Of a DNA stretch of 64,000 nucleotides, positions 20,988 through 30,134 are shown piece by piece. A program made the position numbers and the translations under genes. The DNA is taken from contig NZ_LR732817.1 in the NCBI RefSeq assembly GCF_902506195.1, positions 2,550,245-2,614,244 on the forward strand, given 5' to 3'. How positions within the stretch are numbered: the first letter of the stretch is position 1; each line of letters opens with the position of its first letter. The DNA is from Citricoccus sp. K5 (GTDB taxonomy: Bacteria > Actinomycetota > Actinomycetes > Actinomycetales > Micrococcaceae). The notes beneath the pieces are model-generated. The model did not search any database and had not been told where the DNA came from. It worked only from the letters and a program-made list of their open reading frames with translations.

Positions 20988-21545
20988 CTATTCCTCCTCG
21001 GCTCCGTAGGCGTCCTTGGCCGCATCCATCAGGCCCTCGATGCTGAACTTCGTCATGCCCATCATGGTGCTCTGCACCCGAGCCGCCGCGTCCTGGTCCT
21101 CGCCGGCCAGCAACTCGAACAGCACCTGCGGGACCACCTGCCACCGCACCCCGTAGCGGTCAGTGACCCACCCGCAGGCCACCTCCTGCCCGCCTCCTGC
21201 CGTCAGGGCCGTCCAGAAGTGGTCGATCTCCTGCTGGTTCGCACACAGGACCTGGAAGGAGACGGCGTCCGTGTAGGGCACCGGTTCGGTCGAGCCGTTG
21301 AGCGACACGAAACGCTGGCCGTCCAGCGTGAAGTCCACCGTCAGCACCTCGCCGCGCTCCAGCACGGTCTCCCCCTGCGGTGCCACGTCGATGTTGCTGC
21401 GGTGGACAGCGCCCATGTGGGTGTCCGGACGGTATCCGGCGAAGGCCTCCACATAGAACCGGGCGGCCTCCTCCGCCTGCCCGGTGAACCACAGGCAGGT
21501 GACGAGCTGGTGTGCGGTGGCGGTGGTCGGGCGTGGCGCGCTCAT
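20988..21545 (-). CDS. VOC-family protein (PhnB / 3-demethylubiquinone methyltransferase-like fold)
   Basis: A 185-residue two-repeat vicinal-oxygen-chelate protein of the PhnB/3-dmu-9_3-mt group: LVTCLWFTGQAEEAARFYVEAF at residues about 13-35, FQVLCANQQEIDHFWTALTAGG in the second repeat, then GWVTDRYGVRWQVVPQVLFEL. Such proteins bind metals or small electrophiles; catalysis is not certain. ATG at 21545 starts the conserved domain directly and is preferred over extended upstream frames. Confidence 0.88.
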   Translation of the reverse strand: MSAPRPTTATAHQLVTCLWFTGQAEEAARFYVEAFAGYRPDTHMGAVHRSNIDVAPQGETVLERGEVLTVDFTLDGQRFVSLNGSTEPVPYTDAVSFQVLCANQQEIDHFWTALTAGGGQEVACGWVTDRYGVRWQVVPQVLFELLAGEDQDAAARVQSTMMGMTKFSIEGLMDAAKDAYGAEEE

Positions 21546-21631
21546 ACGTCCAGTGTCCGCCTCCCAGCCGAGGCGGGTCCACCGTTCGCCGTCAGCCAGA
21601 CACCGGCAGACCCAGGCAGATTCGAACGGGC

Positions 21632-23302
21632 TCAGGCGTAGTTCGGAACGATCGTCCGGCGGATCGCCTGGGCGATGGTCGAGTAGTCCGTCAGCGGGTC
21701 CTGGCCCAGGACGGCGGCCCAGTACTGGAGCATGTCCTCCACGTAGCGGTGACCGTGGCCGCCGGGCACGGCCACGGACTGCGGCATGTCCGAGGCCACC
21801 TGCCAGAACGTCACCCAGGGCTGCCACTGCAGGCTGCGGGAGACATCCGAGCCGGCCTTTTCCTTGGCCCAGTCGGGCTTGCGCCACAGCAGCTCCGGGC
21901 TCCACCACACCACAGGGTCGGAGGCGTGCTGGGCCACCACGATGCGGGGACTGTCCCACGCGCCGTAGGGGACACCGGTGACATCGGTGACCAGGTCTTC
22001 CGGCCGCGTCGCGAAACGGACGTGCCGGCCGTCGTCGATCACGGGTGCGATCTCCGGGGTACCCCGCCGGCGGAACGGCACGAGGGACTCCCAGAACTCG
22101 GCGAACCGCGGCAGGCCGGACCAGACGGCACCGTCCACGCGGCCGATCATGTCCTCAAGGCTCTCGAAGGCCTTGGTGCCTCCGAGCGCGCCCAGCGATT
22201 CTCCGCCGACCAGCAGCTTCGGCCGGCGCTCCGGGGGTCGTTGTTCCAGCTCCTCCTCGATCGCGCCGAGCAGGGTGCTGGCGGCCAGCACGGGTGAGAT
22301 CCGGTCGGCGACGAAGGCCACGCCGGAGGGCAGGTAGGTGTACTGCATGGACGCCAGTGCGCAATTGCCGCCGGTGAGGAACTCCACGGAGGAGGCGGAC
22401 CATTCCTGCAGCCAGCCGGTCCCCGTGGTGGTCAGCACCAGGAGCACGTCGCGGTCGAAACCCCCGGTGCGGTGCAGTTCGGCGACGACGGCGGCCGCGG
22501 TCTGCTGCAGGTCCCGCCCCTCACGCCACCCGGCATAGGCCCGGATGGGTGTCAGGGCCGGCTTGCCGGTGGCCTCTTCGATGTCCACGGCGCGGGGGCC
22601 GTCCGAGACGACGGCCTGCCCCTTGGCGCCCAGGGTGCTCCAGTCCTCGAAGGAGGCGGCGGAGCCGGAGCGTTCGGGTTCCACCGGGGGGACCCGGCCC
22701 GGCAGCAGCTTGGCGTTGGTCTCCTGGGCGGTCTTGGACAGCCACTCCAGGAGCCGGCGGTAGACCACCTTGTCCAGCACGAATGCCGTCCCCGTGGCCG
22801 TGGCCCCCGCGCCGATGGCGGCGGCGACCGGGGCGGGCATCACCGGCTTGAGCGCCGAGGAGAGGTTGGTGGCGATCGCGTTGATGCCCCGGCCGACCGA
22901 GACGAGTCCGGCGGTCAGGGCCAAGCCGCCGACCACGCCCACCACGTGCTCTCGGCTGCGGATGGGGCGGGCTTCCATCAGGCCGGCGATCTCGGTCTGG
23001 GCCCTGAGGTTGCGCAGCCAGGACAGCCCGCTGACGCCGAACATGAGCCACGGCAGGATCTCGGTGGCGGGCCGGGCCTTCTCCTCGTCGATCCTGATCT
23101 CGATCCCGAGCTGCCGGCCGACGGCCCGGGCCGCTGCCGTCCCGGCGGCGCCGACCACATAGCCGAACGTCTGGGATATCCCGGTGTTCAAAGCCGTCAT
23201 CCACCACGTGCGCGGAATGAAACTGGGGGACAGTGAGACCCAACTCATGACGTGGGCTCCGACCAGCCCGGCCGCGTCGGGTTTGAAACGCATGCCTCCC
23301 AT
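21632..23302 (-). CDS. Alpha/beta-hydrolase family membrane protein (Abhydrolase_9)
   Basis: A 556-residue protein in two parts. The N-terminal half (Abhydrolase_9_N) has a membrane region starting with AGLVGAHVMSWVSLSPSFIP and about five hydrophobic stretches to residue 200. The C-terminal half has an alpha/beta-hydrolase core with the nucleophile elbow LLVGGESLGALGG (Ser near residue 370) and the final HGHRYVEDMLQYW bearing the probable catalytic His. The family is common in actinobacteria and its substrate is unknown. ATG 23302 follows GAGGAGG; ATG 23293 is the alternative. It diverges from the DedA gene with about 55 bases between starts. Confidence 0.86.
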   Translation of the reverse strand: MGGMRFKPDAAGLVGAHVMSWVSLSPSFIPRTWWMTALNTGISQTFGYVVGAAGTAAARAVGRQLGIEIRIDEEKARPATEILPWLMFGVSGLSWLRNLRAQTEIAGLMEARPIRSREHVVGVVGGLALTAGLVSVGRGINAIATNLSSALKPVMPAPVAAAIGAGATATGTAFVLDKVVYRRLLEWLSKTAQETNAKLLPGRVPPVEPERSGSAASFEDWSTLGAKGQAVVSDGPRAVDIEEATGKPALTPIRAYAGWREGRDLQQTAAAVVAELHRTGGFDRDVLLVLTTTGTGWLQEWSASSVEFLTGGNCALASMQYTYLPSGVAFVADRISPVLAASTLLGAIEEELEQRPPERRPKLLVGGESLGALGGTKAFESLEDMIGRVDGAVWSGLPRFAEFWESLVPFRRRGTPEIAPVIDDGRHVRFATRPEDLVTDVTGVPYGAWDSPRIVVAQHASDPVVWWSPELLWRKPDWAKEKAGSDVSRSLQWQPWVTFWQVASDMPQSVAVPGGHGHRYVEDMLQYWAAVLGQDPLTDYSTIAQAIRRTIVPNYA

Positions 23303-23357
23303 TATGCCCGCCCTCCTCGGCCCGTCGGTTCGGTGTTCGGCCCTGTGGTCCGGGACA

Positions 23358-24131
23358 ATGGTGCGCATGACGCTTTCGATCGCCACCGCATCAGCCGCCG
23401 GGTCCGCCACCGGGTCCACGGGCGAGGCCTCCTACGGCTGGCTCGGTGACATCGTCGTCTCGATCATGGAGACCATCGGCCCGATCGGTGTGGCGCTCGC
23501 GGTCTTCGCCGAGAACCTCTTCCCGCCGATCCCCTCGGAGCTGATCCTGCCCCTGGCCGGCTTCACCGCGGCCGGCGGTTCCTTCAGCCCGTGGGAGGCC
23601 CTGATCTGGGCCACCGTGGGTTCCGTGCTGGGCGCCCTCATGCTCTACGGGCTCGGCGCGTGGCTGGGCCGCCGGCGGCTGTACAGGATCGCCGACTGGC
23701 TGCCGCTCGTGGACATCGAGGACGTCGAGAAGACCGAGCGCTGGTTCAACCGCCACGGCTACTGGACCGTGCTGCTGGGCCGCATGGTCCCGATCTTCCG
23801 TTCGCTGATCTCCATCCCCGCCGGCATCGAGCGCATGAACCTGTGGCTGTTCACCCTCTTCACGCTGATCGGCTCCGGCATCTGGAACACCATCTTCGTC
23901 TGGGCGGGCTTCCAGCTCGGGGACAACTGGCACCTGGTGTCCGACTACGCGGACGTCTTCTCCAACCTCGTGCTGGTCGCCGTGATCGTCTTCATCGCCT
24001 GGTGGGTGACCGCCCGCATCCTGCGCAACCGCCGGCGCGCCAAGGACCCGAACTATGTGCCGCCCTCGGCAGACGAGGCCGTGGCCCGCATGGAGGCGCT
24101 CCTCGCCGATTCCCAGCACGGCCGCAAGTAG
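23358..24131 (+). CDS. DedA-family membrane protein
   Basis: A 257-residue DedA/SNARE-associated protein. Motifs are ENLFPPIPSELILPLAGFTAAGG near residue 55 (acidic and Pro residues in the re-entrant loop), GSVLGALMLYGLGAWLGRR near 93, and GRMVPIFRSLISIPAGIERM near 140, whose Gly-Arg is conserved. Four to five hydrophobic segments. The family scrambles or flips phospholipids and supports undecaprenyl-phosphate recycling; which one applies here is inference. The start is 23358 or 23367; both are in frame and neither has a strong ribosome-binding sequence. Confidence 0.92.
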   Translation: MVRMTLSIATASAAGSATGSTGEASYGWLGDIVVSIMETIGPIGVALAVFAENLFPPIPSELILPLAGFTAAGGSFSPWEALIWATVGSVLGALMLYGLGAWLGRRRLYRIADWLPLVDIEDVEKTERWFNRHGYWTVLLGRMVPIFRSLISIPAGIERMNLWLFTLFTLIGSGIWNTIFVWAGFQLGDNWHLVSDYADVFSNLVLVAVIVFIAWWVTARILRNRRRAKDPNYVPPSADEAVARMEALLADSQHGRK

Positions 24132-24143
24132 CGCTCCGGCGGG

Positions 24144-24584
24144 TTACCGGTAGCCGGCCTGGGCGGCCGGGAGGTACTGCGGCAGTGAGCGTGCCTCACC
24201 GGAGTCCATGACCTTCTTGCCCAGGGGCAGGAGCGAGACCGGGATCATGCGCAGGTTGGCGATGCCCAACGGGATGCCGATGATCGAGATGAACATGGGG
24301 ATGGCGGTCAGCACGTGGCCGATGGCGATCCAGACGCCGGCCACGATGAACCAGATGATGTTCCCCAGGCCGGTGAAGACGCCCATGCCCGGCTGCGTGT
24401 CCACCACCACGCGGCCGAAGGGCCACAGGGCGTACCCGGCGATCCGGAACGAGGCGATGCCGAAGGGGATGGTGACAATGAGGATGCAGCAGACGAGTCC
24501 GGCCAGGAAGTAGCCCACGGCCAGCCACAGGCCGCCGAAGACCAGCCAGATGATGTTGAGGATGAGATTCAGGGGACGATTCAT
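24144..24584 (-). CDS. yccF: YccF domain-containing membrane protein
   Basis: A 146-residue membrane protein with two copies of the YccF hairpin: LNLILNIIWLVFGGLWLAVG followed by CCILIVTIPFGIASFRIAGYALWPFG, then LGNIIWFIVAGVWIAIGH followed by IIGIPLGIANLRMIPVSLLPLG. The ends of both hairpins (PFGIA/PLGIA) are the family signature. Function unknown. It converges on dedA with a 12-base gap, and lies divergent from the PBP gene. Confidence 0.9.
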   Translation of the reverse strand: MNRPLNLILNIIWLVFGGLWLAVGYFLAGLVCCILIVTIPFGIASFRIAGYALWPFGRVVVDTQPGMGVFTGLGNIIWFIVAGVWIAIGHVLTAIPMFISIIGIPLGIANLRMIPVSLLPLGKKVMDSGEARSLPQYLPAAQAGYR

Positions 24585-24649
24585 GTGCCCATGCTCCCAG
24601 CAGGTCCGGGTCAGCGGCTACTCTGGCGGGAGCCTTGTCAGGAGATTTC

Positions 24650-26821
24650 ATGCAGAACCACCAGTCAGCGGGCCGTTCCCGTCCTCTCCAGCCGTCCAGC
24701 CGGGCTGCCCGTCCTCACGGTTCCGCCCGCTTCGGCCGTCCCGCGGCGGTGCTGGGCTTCTCCGCCGTCATGGTGCTGACAGCCACCGGTTGCTTCGGTG
24801 ACTCCCGCCCCGCCCCACAGGAGACCGCCACCGCCCTGGCCGGCGCGATCTCTGCGGGCGACTACTCCACCGTGTCCCTGACACCGGAGTCCGAGGACGT
24901 CCCCGAGCAGCTCACCGAGGCGCTGGCGGACCTGGAGGACGTGGACCGCACGGTCACCGTGGCCTCTGCTGAGGTGGACGGCGAGGACAACGACCGTGCC
25001 ACCGCCACCCTGACCGTCGACTGGCAGCTCGATGGCGACGATGCTGATGAAGATGCCGAGGCCAGCACCGGCGAGGGCCCCGGTGCCAGCGGCGAAGCCA
25101 GCAGCAGTCCCGAAGCCAGCGCAGGCACTGGATCGGAGCGGACCTGGTCCTATGAGACCACCGCCGAGATGCGGTGGGACGAGGAGGCCCAGGAATGGCT
25201 CGTGGAGTTGGCCCCGGAGACGGTCGTGCCGCAACTGGCCGAGGGCGGCACCGTCAACCTCACGACCGTCCCCGCCGAGCGTGGCAGCATCCTCGACGCC
25301 GCGGGAGAGGAACTCATGATGGAACGGGATGTGGCCATCCTTGGACTGGACAAGTCCCACCTTGAAGCGGATGACCCCGATGCCCTGGCCGATGCCGCCC
25401 GCCAGGTGGCCGAGGTCGCCGGCGTGGACGAGGACGCGTTCGTGGCGCAAGCTGAGGCCGCCGGGGAGAAGGCCTTCGTGCAGGCCATCACCGTGCGCAA
25501 CAACGGGGACACCGAGATCCCGGCAGACCGGTTGCTGGCCATCCCGGGCGGCCGGATCCTCGAGGACACCGCCGTACTGGCTCCCACCCGCGCCTTCGCG
25601 CGGGACGTGCTGGGCACCTACGGTGAACCCGACGCCGAGCAGGTCGAGGCCTCCGAGGGCGAGTTGGAGGCCGGAGTCGAGGTCGGCCTGTCCGGCCTGC
25701 AGGCCACGTGGGAGGACCACCTGGCCGGCACCCCCGGGGTGCAGATCACCATCGACAACCCGGACCAGCCGGACACCGGTGCGTCCGGGACGGGCAGCTC
25801 CAACTCCCCCAGCACTACAGCGGCCGCCTCGCCGACGGCACCGGAAGGGCCGGTCTTCAGCACCGATCCGGCCCCGGGCCAGGACCTGACATCCACGCTG
25901 AACCGGCGCGTGCAGGAGGAGGCCGAGGCCGTCGTCGCCGCCTCGGACGTGCCGGCCGGCCTGGTGGCCCTACGGCCCTCGGACGGGCAGGTGCTCGCCG
26001 CGGCCTCCAGTCCTGAGGGGTGGCCCGTGGCCGTGTCCGGATCCTACGCACCGGGCTCCACGTTCAAGGTCGTCACCGCCCTGGCCATGCTGCGGTCCGG
26101 AATCGCCCCCGGGGACACGGTGCAGTGCCCCGAGACGCTCAATGTGGGCGGCATGGTGGTGGGCAACTATGACGGTTACCCTGATGCGTCCGTGGGCGAG
26201 ATCCCGTTCTCCGAGGCCTTCGCCGAGTCTTGCAACACCGTCTTCGTGGGCGCTCACGAGGAGGTCAGCGCCGCCGACGAGGCCGAGGCCGCCGAGGCCC
26301 TGGGGCTGACTGCCGAGCCGGTGACCGGGCTCGATTCCGCCTTCCTCGGTTCCATCCCGGACGACTCCACCGGAACCGAGCACGCCGCCAATCTCTTCGG
26401 CCAGGGCGTCGTGGAGGCCTCGCCGCTGGGCATGGCCACCGTGGCCGCCTCAGTGGCCGCCGGGCACACGGTCCGCCCCCTCTTCGTGACCGATCCGGCC
26501 GTGGAGGCGCCCGCTGCCCCGGAGTCAGGGGTCACCGCCGAGGAGGCCGAGCAGCTGCAGGCACTGATGGCCGGGGTGGTGGAGACCGGCACCGCCGAGA
26601 TGCTGCAGGACGTCCCGGGTGCCCCCGTGCTGGCCAAGACCGGCACGGCCCAGTTCGTCGCCGATGGTGAGGACCTGGCCCACACCTGGCTGGTCGCGGT
26701 CCACGGTGACCTGGCGGTGGCCCTGTTCTTCAACGAGGGGCTCGGCGGCGGCCATGACAACGGTCCGGTGGTCCGGGACTTCCTGACCGCCGTGGAGGAG
26801 ATCATCCCCTCAGAGGGGTGA
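24650..26821 (+). CDS. Lipid-anchored class B penicillin-binding transpeptidase (PBP-lipo type)
   Basis: A 723-residue cell-wall D,D-transpeptidase. After a signal segment comes the lipobox TATGC (Cys near residue 45), so it is a lipoprotein rather than a TM-anchored PBP, as in mycobacterial PBP-lipo. Residues about 55-200 match the NTF2-like MecA_N domain, interrupted by an acidic, Ser-rich insert. Transpeptidase motifs are STFK (Ser470), SCN (527) and KTGT (663), all intact and in order. Gly/Ser/Thr-rich linkers lie near residues 380-400. Start ATG 24650 with AGGAG 5-6 bases before it; TTG 24635 is rejected because it would include that site. Confidence 0.93.
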   Translation: MQNHQSAGRSRPLQPSSRAARPHGSARFGRPAAVLGFSAVMVLTATGCFGDSRPAPQETATALAGAISAGDYSTVSLTPESEDVPEQLTEALADLEDVDRTVTVASAEVDGEDNDRATATLTVDWQLDGDDADEDAEASTGEGPGASGEASSSPEASAGTGSERTWSYETTAEMRWDEEAQEWLVELAPETVVPQLAEGGTVNLTTVPAERGSILDAAGEELMMERDVAILGLDKSHLEADDPDALADAARQVAEVAGVDEDAFVAQAEAAGEKAFVQAITVRNNGDTEIPADRLLAIPGGRILEDTAVLAPTRAFARDVLGTYGEPDAEQVEASEGELEAGVEVGLSGLQATWEDHLAGTPGVQITIDNPDQPDTGASGTGSSNSPSTTAAASPTAPEGPVFSTDPAPGQDLTSTLNRRVQEEAEAVVAASDVPAGLVALRPSDGQVLAAASSPEGWPVAVSGSYAPGSTFKVVTALAMLRSGIAPGDTVQCPETLNVGGMVVGNYDGYPDASVGEIPFSEAFAESCNTVFVGAHEEVSAADEAEAAEALGLTAEPVTGLDSAFLGSIPDDSTGTEHAANLFGQGVVEASPLGMATVAASVAAGHTVRPLFVTDPAVEAPAAPESGVTAEEAEQLQALMAGVVETGTAEMLQDVPGAPVLAKTGTAQFVADGEDLAHTWLVAVHGDLAVALFFNEGLGGGHDNGPVVRDFLTAVEEIIPSEG

Positions 26822-26870
26822 ACCGCTGACCAGCTCCCCCCACTGATCTCCCGGTACCCTTGAAGTCCTC

Positions 26871-27800
26871 ATGACCAGCGAACATCCAGCCCCCGCGCAG
26901 CACGCCCACGGGCACAACAATCGACCCGATCCGGAGCTCTACCGCACCGAGCCGGTGTCCTTCGTGCGCCGCGGCGAGCGGTTGAACCCGCGCCGCCAGA
27001 AGACGTGGGATCGTTCCCACGGCAAGTTCATCGTGGAGGTGCCCCGGGACCGCGCCACCACGTCCGTGGCCGAGGGCACGGACATCCACTGGGACCAGGT
27101 CTTCGGCCGCACCGCCCCGCTCGTGGTGGACATCGGCTCCGGCCTCGGGGAGTCCACGGCCCAGGGGGCGATCGACCACCCGGAGTGGGACTTCATCTCG
27201 GTGGAGGTCTACACCCCCGGTCTCGCCGCCCTGCTCGTGCGCGTGGAGGACGAGGGTCTGGAGAACGTCCGCGGTGTCCAGGCGAACGCCCCCGAGGTCC
27301 TGGACCGTCTGCTACCAGCCGGCTCGGTGCAGGAGATCTGGGTGTTCTTCCCGGATCCGTGGCACAAGACCCGCCACCACAAGCGCCGCCTCGTCAGCCC
27401 CGCCTTCGCCGACCGCGTGGCCCGGGTCCTGGCCCCGGGCGGCGTGCTGCGCCTGGCTACGGACTGGTCCAGTTACGCCGTGCACATGCGCGCGGCCATG
27501 GAGGCCCACCCGCAGTTGGCCAACGCCCATCCGGGCCGCGCCACCGGCGAGGACTCACCGTTGACCAGGGTCCGGCTGGAGGGCAGGGAACTGGAGGTCG
27601 GGGCACAACCCCTCGCACCCCGCACCGGCTCGGCTCGTGCCGGGGTCAGCGAGGCGAGTACAGGGGCCGGCCTGGAAGACCCCGTGGACCACGAGGGTGG
27701 CTGGGCGCCCCGGTTCGAGGGCCGCCCGCTGACCAGTTTCGAGAACAAGGCACTGCGCGCGGGACGGCTCGTGTTCGATCTCACGTACCTCCGTCTCTAG
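26871..27800 (+). CDS. trmB: tRNA (guanine-N7-)-methyltransferase TrmB
   Basis: TrmB adds m7G at position 46 of tRNA. Motifs are VVDIGSGLGESTAQ (SAM binding), VEVYTPGLAALL, WVFFPDPWHKTRHHKRRLVS (the tRNA-binding and catalytic signature) and a C-terminal SFENKALRAGRLVFDLTYLRL. The 309-residue length exceeds the usual 210-250 because of a basic N-terminal stretch (RGERLNPRRQK) and an insert of about 50 residues (about 230-285) before the last conserved block. It follows the PBP gene by 49 bases. Confidence 0.95.
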   Translation: MTSEHPAPAQHAHGHNNRPDPELYRTEPVSFVRRGERLNPRRQKTWDRSHGKFIVEVPRDRATTSVAEGTDIHWDQVFGRTAPLVVDIGSGLGESTAQGAIDHPEWDFISVEVYTPGLAALLVRVEDEGLENVRGVQANAPEVLDRLLPAGSVQEIWVFFPDPWHKTRHHKRRLVSPAFADRVARVLAPGGVLRLATDWSSYAVHMRAAMEAHPQLANAHPGRATGEDSPLTRVRLEGRELEVGAQPLAPRTGSARAGVSEASTGAGLEDPVDHEGGWAPRFEGRPLTSFENKALRAGRLVFDLTYLRL

Positions 27801-28000
27801 CCGCCTGCCCGCACCGGAGTAGAGCCTTCGGCAGATCGCTCCGAGGCACCGCTCCGGCGCCCCCGCTTTTGCGCCAGAACCATCGGACAGGGATACTGGG
27901 AGGCCGAATCATCCACCGGCCTCCCCCAGGGCGCCAGCGAAGCGCCCGGCAGGTCCGGTCTGCGCGTTACCCTGGGCGGGTCACAATCGAAGGGACCCCG

Positions 28001-30007
28001 GTGCCCGACACCACCCCCTCCTCTGCCACACCCGGTCTGCCGAAGAGTCCGCTGGAGACGTCCGGCGCCGTCGGGATGTACCCGCACGACATCCACCCCG
28101 GCCTGGTGCCAGGCATCGGCGTGGACGAGCAGCGCAACCGCTTCGGCCTGGACAAGGTCGTCTTCGGTGTCACGGGACTGCTGATCGTCGCGTTCGTGGC
28201 GTGGGGCGTGATGGCGCCGGAGTCCGTGTCCGAGGTCTCCACGGCGGCCTTCGGCTGGTCCATGACCAATGCCGGCTGGCTGCTGAACATCACCGCGATC
28301 GTATCCCTCGGCGCCATGCTCTACATCGGCTTCAGCCGTTTCGGCAAGATCCGGTTGGGCCGTGATGACGAGGAACCCGAGTTCTCGCGGTTCTCGTGGG
28401 TGGCCATGATGTTCGGCGCGGGGATCGGCGTCGGGATCTTCTTCTTCGGCCCGTCCGAGCCCCTGTCCCACTACCTCGCGCCTCCGCCGGACACCGTGGC
28501 CGCCGGCACGGACTCCGCCCTACACCAGGCCATGGCACAGTCGCACTTCCACTGGGGCCTGCACGCCTGGGCCATGTACGCCCTGGTGGGCGGCGCCATC
28601 GCCTACGCCTCCTACCGCCGCGGCCGCGTGCCGCTGATCAGCTCGGTGTTCCGCACCCTGTTCGGCGCCCGCCACACAGACGGCCTCGCGGGCAAGGTGG
28701 TGGACATCTTCGCCATCATCGCCACCCTGTTCGGCACCGCGGCCACACTCGGCCTGGCCGCCATCCAGATCGGCGAGGGCGTCCAGATCGTCGCCGGCGC
28801 CGGCGCGCTGGGCAACAACGGGCTCATCATCATCATCGGGATCCTGACGATGGCCTTCATCGTCAGCGCCGTGTCCGGCGTGGCCCGTGGCATCCGCTAC
28901 CTGTCCAACATCAACATCCTGATGACCCTGGGCCTGATCCTGTTCGTGTTCATCGCCGGGCCCACCCTGTTCCTACTGAACCTGCTGCCCTCCGGGGTGA
29001 TGGAGTACGCGGACGAGATGTTCTCCATGATGGGCAAGTCGCTGTCCTGGGGCGCGGACACCGTGGAGTTCCAGTCCTTCTGGACGGCGTTCTACTGGGC
29101 CTGGTGGATCGCCTGGACCCCGTTCGTGGGTGTGTTCATCGCCCGCATCTCCCGCGGGCGCACCCTGCGCGAGTTCGTGGTGGTGGTGATGGGCGTGCCG
29201 ACCTCCATCCTGGTGTTTGCCTTCACCGTCTTCGGCGGGGCCGCCATCTGGATGAACCGCAACGGGGTGGAGGGGATGGACGGCGAGGCCTCCGCGGAGT
29301 CGCTGCTGTTCTCCCTGTTCGCCCAGTTGCCGCTGGCCCAGATCACCCCGGTCGTCGTGATCGTGGTGCTGGCCATCTTCTTCATCACCTCGGCGGACTC
29401 GGCGTCCGTGGTGATGGGCACCATGTCCTCCCGCGGCAATCCGGAGCCCAACAAGCTCGTGGTCATCTTCTGGGGCCTGTGCATGATGGGCATCGCCGTG
29501 GTCATGCTGCTGGCCGGCGGCGAGACCGTGCTGACAGCGCTGCAGAACCTGACCATCCTGATCGCCCTGCCGTTCTCCGTCATCCTGTTGCTGATGGTCG
29601 TGGCGTTCCTGCGGGACCTGTCCACGGACCCCGAGGCCATCCGCCGCGACTACGCCAAGACGGCCATCAACAATGCCGTGCGCCGCGGCATCGAGGAGCA
29701 CGGCGACGACTTCGAGCTCTCCGTGCGCGAGGCCCCCGAGGGCCGCGGCGCCGGTGCCGACTTCGACTCCACCTCAGATCAGGTCACCGAGTGGTACCAG
29801 CGCACCGACGAGGAGGGTCAGCCGGTCGACTACGACTATGAGACCGGCACCTACGCCGACGGCTGGACGCCGGAAGGCACCGAGCACCTCGCCACCACGG
29901 CCAGCACCACCGCTGACGCCAGCGCTGACGAGGTATCCAGCCAGGACCAGGCCCCGGACCCCGGTGCCCAGGGCCGCCGGCCGGGCCAGGGAACGTCCAC
30001 CAGCTGA
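28001..30007 (+). CDS. BCCT-family betaine/choline/carnitine transporter
   Basis: A secondary transporter that imports compatible solutes, probably with sodium. The 668-residue product has about twelve membrane segments. Family signatures are GAGIGVGIFFFGPSEPLSHY near residue 140, AWWIAWTPFVGVFIARISRG near 370 (the Trp-rich substrate cage), and DSASVVMGTMSS near 465. The last ~120 residues form an acidic and Thr/Ala-rich cytoplasmic tail, which in BetP-type carriers senses osmotic stress. GTG 28001 has GAAGGGA upstream; a longer ORF upstream overlaps trmB and is not real. A strong terminator follows. Confidence 0.94.
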   Translation: MPDTTPSSATPGLPKSPLETSGAVGMYPHDIHPGLVPGIGVDEQRNRFGLDKVVFGVTGLLIVAFVAWGVMAPESVSEVSTAAFGWSMTNAGWLLNITAIVSLGAMLYIGFSRFGKIRLGRDDEEPEFSRFSWVAMMFGAGIGVGIFFFGPSEPLSHYLAPPPDTVAAGTDSALHQAMAQSHFHWGLHAWAMYALVGGAIAYASYRRGRVPLISSVFRTLFGARHTDGLAGKVVDIFAIIATLFGTAATLGLAAIQIGEGVQIVAGAGALGNNGLIIIIGILTMAFIVSAVSGVARGIRYLSNINILMTLGLILFVFIAGPTLFLLNLLPSGVMEYADEMFSMMGKSLSWGADTVEFQSFWTAFYWAWWIAWTPFVGVFIARISRGRTLREFVVVVMGVPTSILVFAFTVFGGAAIWMNRNGVEGMDGEASAESLLFSLFAQLPLAQITPVVVIVVLAIFFITSADSASVVMGTMSSRGNPEPNKLVVIFWGLCMMGIAVVMLLAGGETVLTALQNLTILIALPFSVILLLMVVAFLRDLSTDPEAIRRDYAKTAINNAVRRGIEEHGDDFELSVREAPEGRGAGADFDSTSDQVTEWYQRTDEEGQPVDYDYETGTYADGWTPEGTEHLATTASTTADASADEVSSQDQAPDPGAQGRRPGQGTSTS

Positions 30008-30059
30008 CACCGGCACTGCCCTGCCCTGACTGCCACTGAGACAGTCAGCCAGTGCGAAG

Positions 30060-30103
30060 CGCCCCGTTCTCCGCCGGCTACCGGCGGAGAACGGGGCGTT
30101 CTT
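30060..30103. terminator. Strong hairpin terminator, likely bidirectional
   Basis: A perfect 18-bp stem (30060-30077 with 30081-30098) around the loop CTA, followed on the plus strand by TTCTT. It ends the BCCT transcript and, from the other side, can end the dnaK operon that stops at 30135. Confidence 0.9.
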
Positions 30104-30134
30104 GTCTTCCGGTAGCACCCGGACGAGTCGAGAC

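Noticed and set aside
27005-28000. Upstream extension of the BCCT frame by about 330 codons
   Set aside because: It runs in another frame through trmB; GTG 28001 with GAAGGGA is the natural start.
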